Source: Cryptomeria japonica (Eukaryota > Streptophyta > Pinopsida > Cupressales > Cupressaceae). Taken from it: DNA of 64,000 bases. Below the pieces are notes generated by a model. The model made no database searches, was not told the origin of the DNA, and saw nothing but the letters and a program-made list of their open reading frames with translations. The translations under genes were made by a program, and so were the position numbers. This document shows, piece after piece, positions 59,945 through 64,000 of this stretch (the first letter of the stretch is position 1; each line of letters starts with the position of its first letter). The DNA lies in assembly GCF_030272615.1 (NCBI RefSeq), contig NC_081410.1, positions 228,940,915 to 229,004,914 on the forward strand, written 5' to 3'.

Positions 59945-62900
59945 ATGTATAAAAGGGATGCACCAAAGCTGAACAAGTCAAGTTTCTCCACATGGCAAAA
60001 AAGGATGAAGCTGCATTTATCAGGAATTGGAGAATATGCAACATATTATTTGGAGAATGATTACATACCACCAAGCACCAACCTGATGACCTTGGAGGAG
60101 ATAAAGGAAAATCAAGAACATATTCAAGCTATGATTGAAATAACATCAACATTGATCAACTCAGAGTTTAATGATCTAGAAGGCTGTAATGATGCAAAAG
60201 CAATGTGGACCAAGCTCATATATGTGTATGGCGGTGATGAACATGTTCAAAGAGCAAAAGTAGATAGTCTAAGAGGACAAATTGAATCCATGAGAATGAA
60301 TGAAGGTGAGAACATAACCCAATACAATACAAGGTTAAAGGAGACTGTCAATCAAATTAAAGGAGCAGGAGGAACTATTGAAGAAAAGGATGTAACAAGT
60401 AAGTTTCTTAGAACACTTCTACTTGCTTATGCCATTCGATTCTCTGCAATCATCGAATTGAGGTCTGTACCTAATATGCTAGTTTCTTTGGATGCTACTA
60501 TTGTTAAGCTACATGCATTTGAGTTAAGTAATTTTGATAACAGTGGGTCTTCGGTAAATAAAGTAGAATTTGCATTCAGTTCTTTTCATATTGGTGAATC
60601 TGATGATTACAATGATAGAATGAGTAAGTACTCTGAAGGGAATCATAGCGGAGCAAGTGAAAGATTTCACAAGAACATGGAAGAGGTGCACAAAGTGTAT
60701 GAGGAAATCAAGAAGCAAGAAGAGTTTGAAGTATTATTAGCCAGAAGGTTACCGAGAGGAAAAGGTAAGTATAAAGGAAAGCTACCTTTAAAATGTTTCA
60801 ATTGTGATAAAATAGGACATATGGCTTCTAACCGCCTTGACAAAGAATCTAGTGAAAAGAGAGAATATCGAGATAACAAGCAGAAAGACAACCAATATAG
60901 AGGACATTGAGACTTCAGAAGGAGAGACAGAAAGACATATCTAGTAGCTGATGAGGAATCCAATGATGATAAATTTGATGAAACTAATACAGAGGAAGTT
61001 GTTTATGTGGCTATTAAAGATGGATCAGATGAAGAAAGGTATGAAGAAAAAGCCCTAATATCTCACATAAATAATAATGATTCTTGGATCATAGATAGTG
61101 GATGCTCACATCACATGACAGGTGATAAACCCAAGTTTGTTAAATTAGAAGATTATGATGGAGGCTATGTAAGATTTGGTAATGATGCACCATGTCCGGT
61201 GAAAGGTAAAGGATCTATAACACTTCTTGACAATGCTAAATGTGATGATGTATACTGGGTTGAAGGTTTGAAATACAATTTGTTGAGTGTAGCACAACTA
61301 AACAATACAGGATACCGAATAGAATTCCAGAAGGGATGTGTCAAAGTTCATGACAAACATGGAAAGTTGGCTGCTACCGGGACACAAACAAAAGGTAATA
61401 CATTTCATCTTGACTCAACTCAGAACAAATGTCTTTATGCAAAGATAGATGATACCTGGTTATGGCATAAAAGGTTTTGTCATGTAAATTTTGATAATCT
61501 GATCAAAATAAGTAAGAAGCACCGAGTAAGAGGTCTACCGAGTTTGGAAAAACTTGAGAATGCTATGTGCCAAGGATGCCAGATGGGTAAGATGACAAGA
61601 TCAAGCTTTACAAGTAAGTCCTACACTTCTAAAGGAATTTTAGATCTTGTACACACTGATCTTTGTGGTCCCATGAAAGTTCAAAGTTATTATGGTGATA
61701 AATATTTCATATTATTTGTGGATGATTACTCAAGGATGATGTCACTTATGTTTTTAAAAGAAAAATCAGAAGCTTTTCAAATGTTTAAATGGTACAAGGC
61801 AAGAGTTGAAAATGAAACAGGAAGACAACTGAAATGTCTTAGACCTGATAGAGGAGGAGAGTTCACTTCTGATGAATTTAACTTATTCTGCAATAATCAT
61901 GGTATAAAAAGGCAAATGTCTGCACCAAGAACACCTTAGCAAAATGGGATAGCTGAGAGAAGAAACAGATCAATTGTAGATTGTGCCAAAACCCCGATGA
62001 TAGAAAAGAGGGTACCTCAAACATTTTGGAGAGAAGCAATCAACACTGCAGTTTACACCCTAAATCGAGTACAACTGAAGAAAGGAACTATGAAGACACC
62101 ATATGAAATCTGGTATGACAAGAAACCTAATGTAAGTTATTTTAAAATCTTTGGAAGTAGATGCTATGTTCACAAAGATGACAAAAATGGAAAGTTTGAT
62201 CAAAAAAGTGAGGAAGGAACATTTCTTGGTTATTCTTCTAGAAGTAAAGCATTTAAATGTTTGATCAAATCATCTAACAAAATAGTAGAAAGTGCAAATG
62301 TGAAAATTGATGACTTTACAAAAAGAAATGATGAAGCAAATTCCAAAGAACCAGAAAATTATGAAGAATTTGTTTATGTTCAAACGAGAAACCCTACCGA
62401 AAAGGTTGCTGAAGAAAATGAAGATAATGTCCAGTTACCGAGTGATGAATAAGATCATACAGAGCCTACCGAGCCTATATTAGCCAAATATGTCAAAAGA
62501 CATCATGCATCAAGTCAGATTATAGGAGATAAGGATCATCCAGTGATGACAAGGAACAAACTAAGACATAACACATGTCTGATATCTGAATTTGAACCGA
62601 GAATAGTAAAAGAGGCATTTAATAGTGAAGATTGGGTAAATGCTATGATAGAAGAGATTGATCAAATCAAGAAGAATGACACATGGACACTGATCCCAAG
62701 ACCAAAGGACAAAAATGTAATCGACACAAAGTGGATTTTCAGAAACAAGCTAAATGAAAAAGGTGAGGTCATTCACAACAAAGCAAGACTAGTTTGCAAA
62801 GGTTATGCTCAAGAAGAGGGAATAGATTATGGCAAGACTTTTGCACCCGTGGCTAGACTTGAGGGAGTAAGGACATTGTTGGCATATGCTGCTTTCAAAA

Positions 62901-64000
62901 ATTTCAAGGTATATCAAATGGATGTCAAATCTGCATTTTTGAATGGTATAGTAGAAGAAGAAGTTTATATTGAACAACCTGAAGGATTTGTTGAAGATAA
63001 GAGTAAAGATTAGGTATGTAAACTAAACAAAGCTTTATATGGTCTGAAACAAGCACCTAGAGCATGGTATGAAAGACTGCACTCTTATTTGATCAAGATT
63101 GGTTTTATAAGGACAAGTGAAAACAACAATAAATACATGAAGGATGATGAGGACAATGGAATACTGATCTCAGCCATATTTGTTGATGATATTATTTTTT
63201 GTGGTAATGACTCCTTATGCAAGAACTTTGGAAATGAAATGTGCAAAGAATTTGAGATGTCATTAATTGATGAGATAAAGTATTTTATAGGTTTATAGAT
63301 ACTACAAATGAAAGATGAGATTTTGATTACTCAAACCAAGTACATAAAGGAAATCTTGAAGAAATTTGGAATGGAGGATTCTAAACCTGTAAGTACTCCT
63401 ATGACTACTAACTGTAAACTATCAAAGAATGATGAATCTGAATCTCTTAATGAGACACTTTACCGATCTATGATTGGAAAGTTGCAATATGTTGTGCATA
63501 ATAGACCGGATATAGCACATGCAGTAGGTATTGTTGCAAGATTCTCTGCAGATCCCAAAGAAACCCATATGGCAACAATCAAGAGAATTTTCAGATACTT
63601 GAGAGGCACTGAAGATTATGGCTTAGTATATGAAAAGAGAAATGATTTTGATTTAAAAATGTATATTGATGCTGATTGGGCAAGCAACATTGATGACAGG
63701 AAAAGCACATGCGGTGGAGCTTTCTTTTTAGGAGAAAGACTAGTGAGTTGGCTTAGTAAGAAACAAGGATGTATTTCACAGTCAACAATTGAAGCTGAAT
63801 ATATTGCTGCAGCTTTGAATTGCACTAATATAGCATGGATCAAGCAACTGTTGGAAGGTATAAATGTGAAAGTTACCGAGCCAGTAACTATATTGTGTGA
63901 TAATACAAGTGCCATTAACATTTCAAAGAATCTGGTAATGCACTAAGGCAAAACATATCTCTATCAAGTATCATTATCTCAGAGAAGAAGTTCAAGAGAA
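59945..64000 (+). pseudogene. Gag-pol polyprotein of copia 2 (cut by window end)
   Basis: Starts MYKRDAPKLNKSSFSTWQK and stays in one frame to about 63940. Order: gag, zinc knuckle CFNCDKIGHMASNR with its last Cys replaced by Arg, protease WIIDSGCSHHMTGD (catalytic Asp intact), integrase zinc site (HKRFCH, CQGCQ), core (HTDLCGP, LRPDRGGEF, NGIAERRN, all three acids intact), RT (FVDDIIFCG, about 63180) and RNase H (YIDADWAS, EAEYIAA). Premature stops: TGA 60908, TAG 61937, TAA 62450, TAG 63011, TAG 63296, each explicable by a C-to-T change at a Gln or Arg codon. A frameshift near 63945 (CACTAAGG) ends the frame before the conserved tail. The 3' LTR lies outside. Confidence 0.92.

Overview
This window is nuclear DNA of a seed plant, most likely a gymnosperm such as a conifer; the species cannot be named from sequence. 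The evidence is kilobase-scale spacers, AT-rich unique sequence, old plant Ty3/gypsy (Tat-type) and Ty1/copia retrotransposons, a plant LINE, a long degenerate telomere-like tract, and coding sequences decayed mainly by C-to-T changes. I find no intact single-copy host gene, no tRNA or rRNA, and no bacterial or organellar block.

Layout. 1-3010: AT-rich sequence ending in a ~137 bp tandem repeat. 3045-6030: degenerate telomere-like tract, followed by a foldback element (6133-6311). ~7650-8562: LTR-like fragment. 8563-12350: satellite of ~130 bp monomers, split by a solo LTR with perfect 5 bp target duplications. 12886-14725: unrecognised three-exon pseudogene with plant-type splice sites. 14876-41120: a 26 kb Tat-type Ty3/gypsy element on the minus strand. 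It carries on the plus strand an antisense gene with a plant mobile domain and its own TATA box, and it is split inside gag by a plus-strand Ty1/copia element (28587-36107). 41661-48040: a minus-strand LINE with an extra 3' ORF. 50415-55210: a decayed five-exon minus-strand gene of a transposase-like family. 58422-64000: a second copia element, cut by the window end.

How parts relate. The Tat element reads 5' LTR (right) - PBS - leader with two arrays of seven exactly 22-bp-phased motifs - small ORF - gag - protease - G-patch-like segment - RT - RNase H - second RNase H - integrase - non-coding region - antisense gene - PPT - 3' LTR (left). The antisense gene's first intron holds a related motif repeated every 20 bp. 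The two phased array types, each near the start of one of the two opposed transcription units, are the most unusual structure seen. The five-exon transposase-like gene and the three-exon pseudogene are the other candidates for undescribed biology.

Decay. Premature stops in unrelated elements are mostly TAG where family or frame context expects Gln (CAG), the pattern expected from deamination of CHG-methylated cytosines in silenced plant chromatin.
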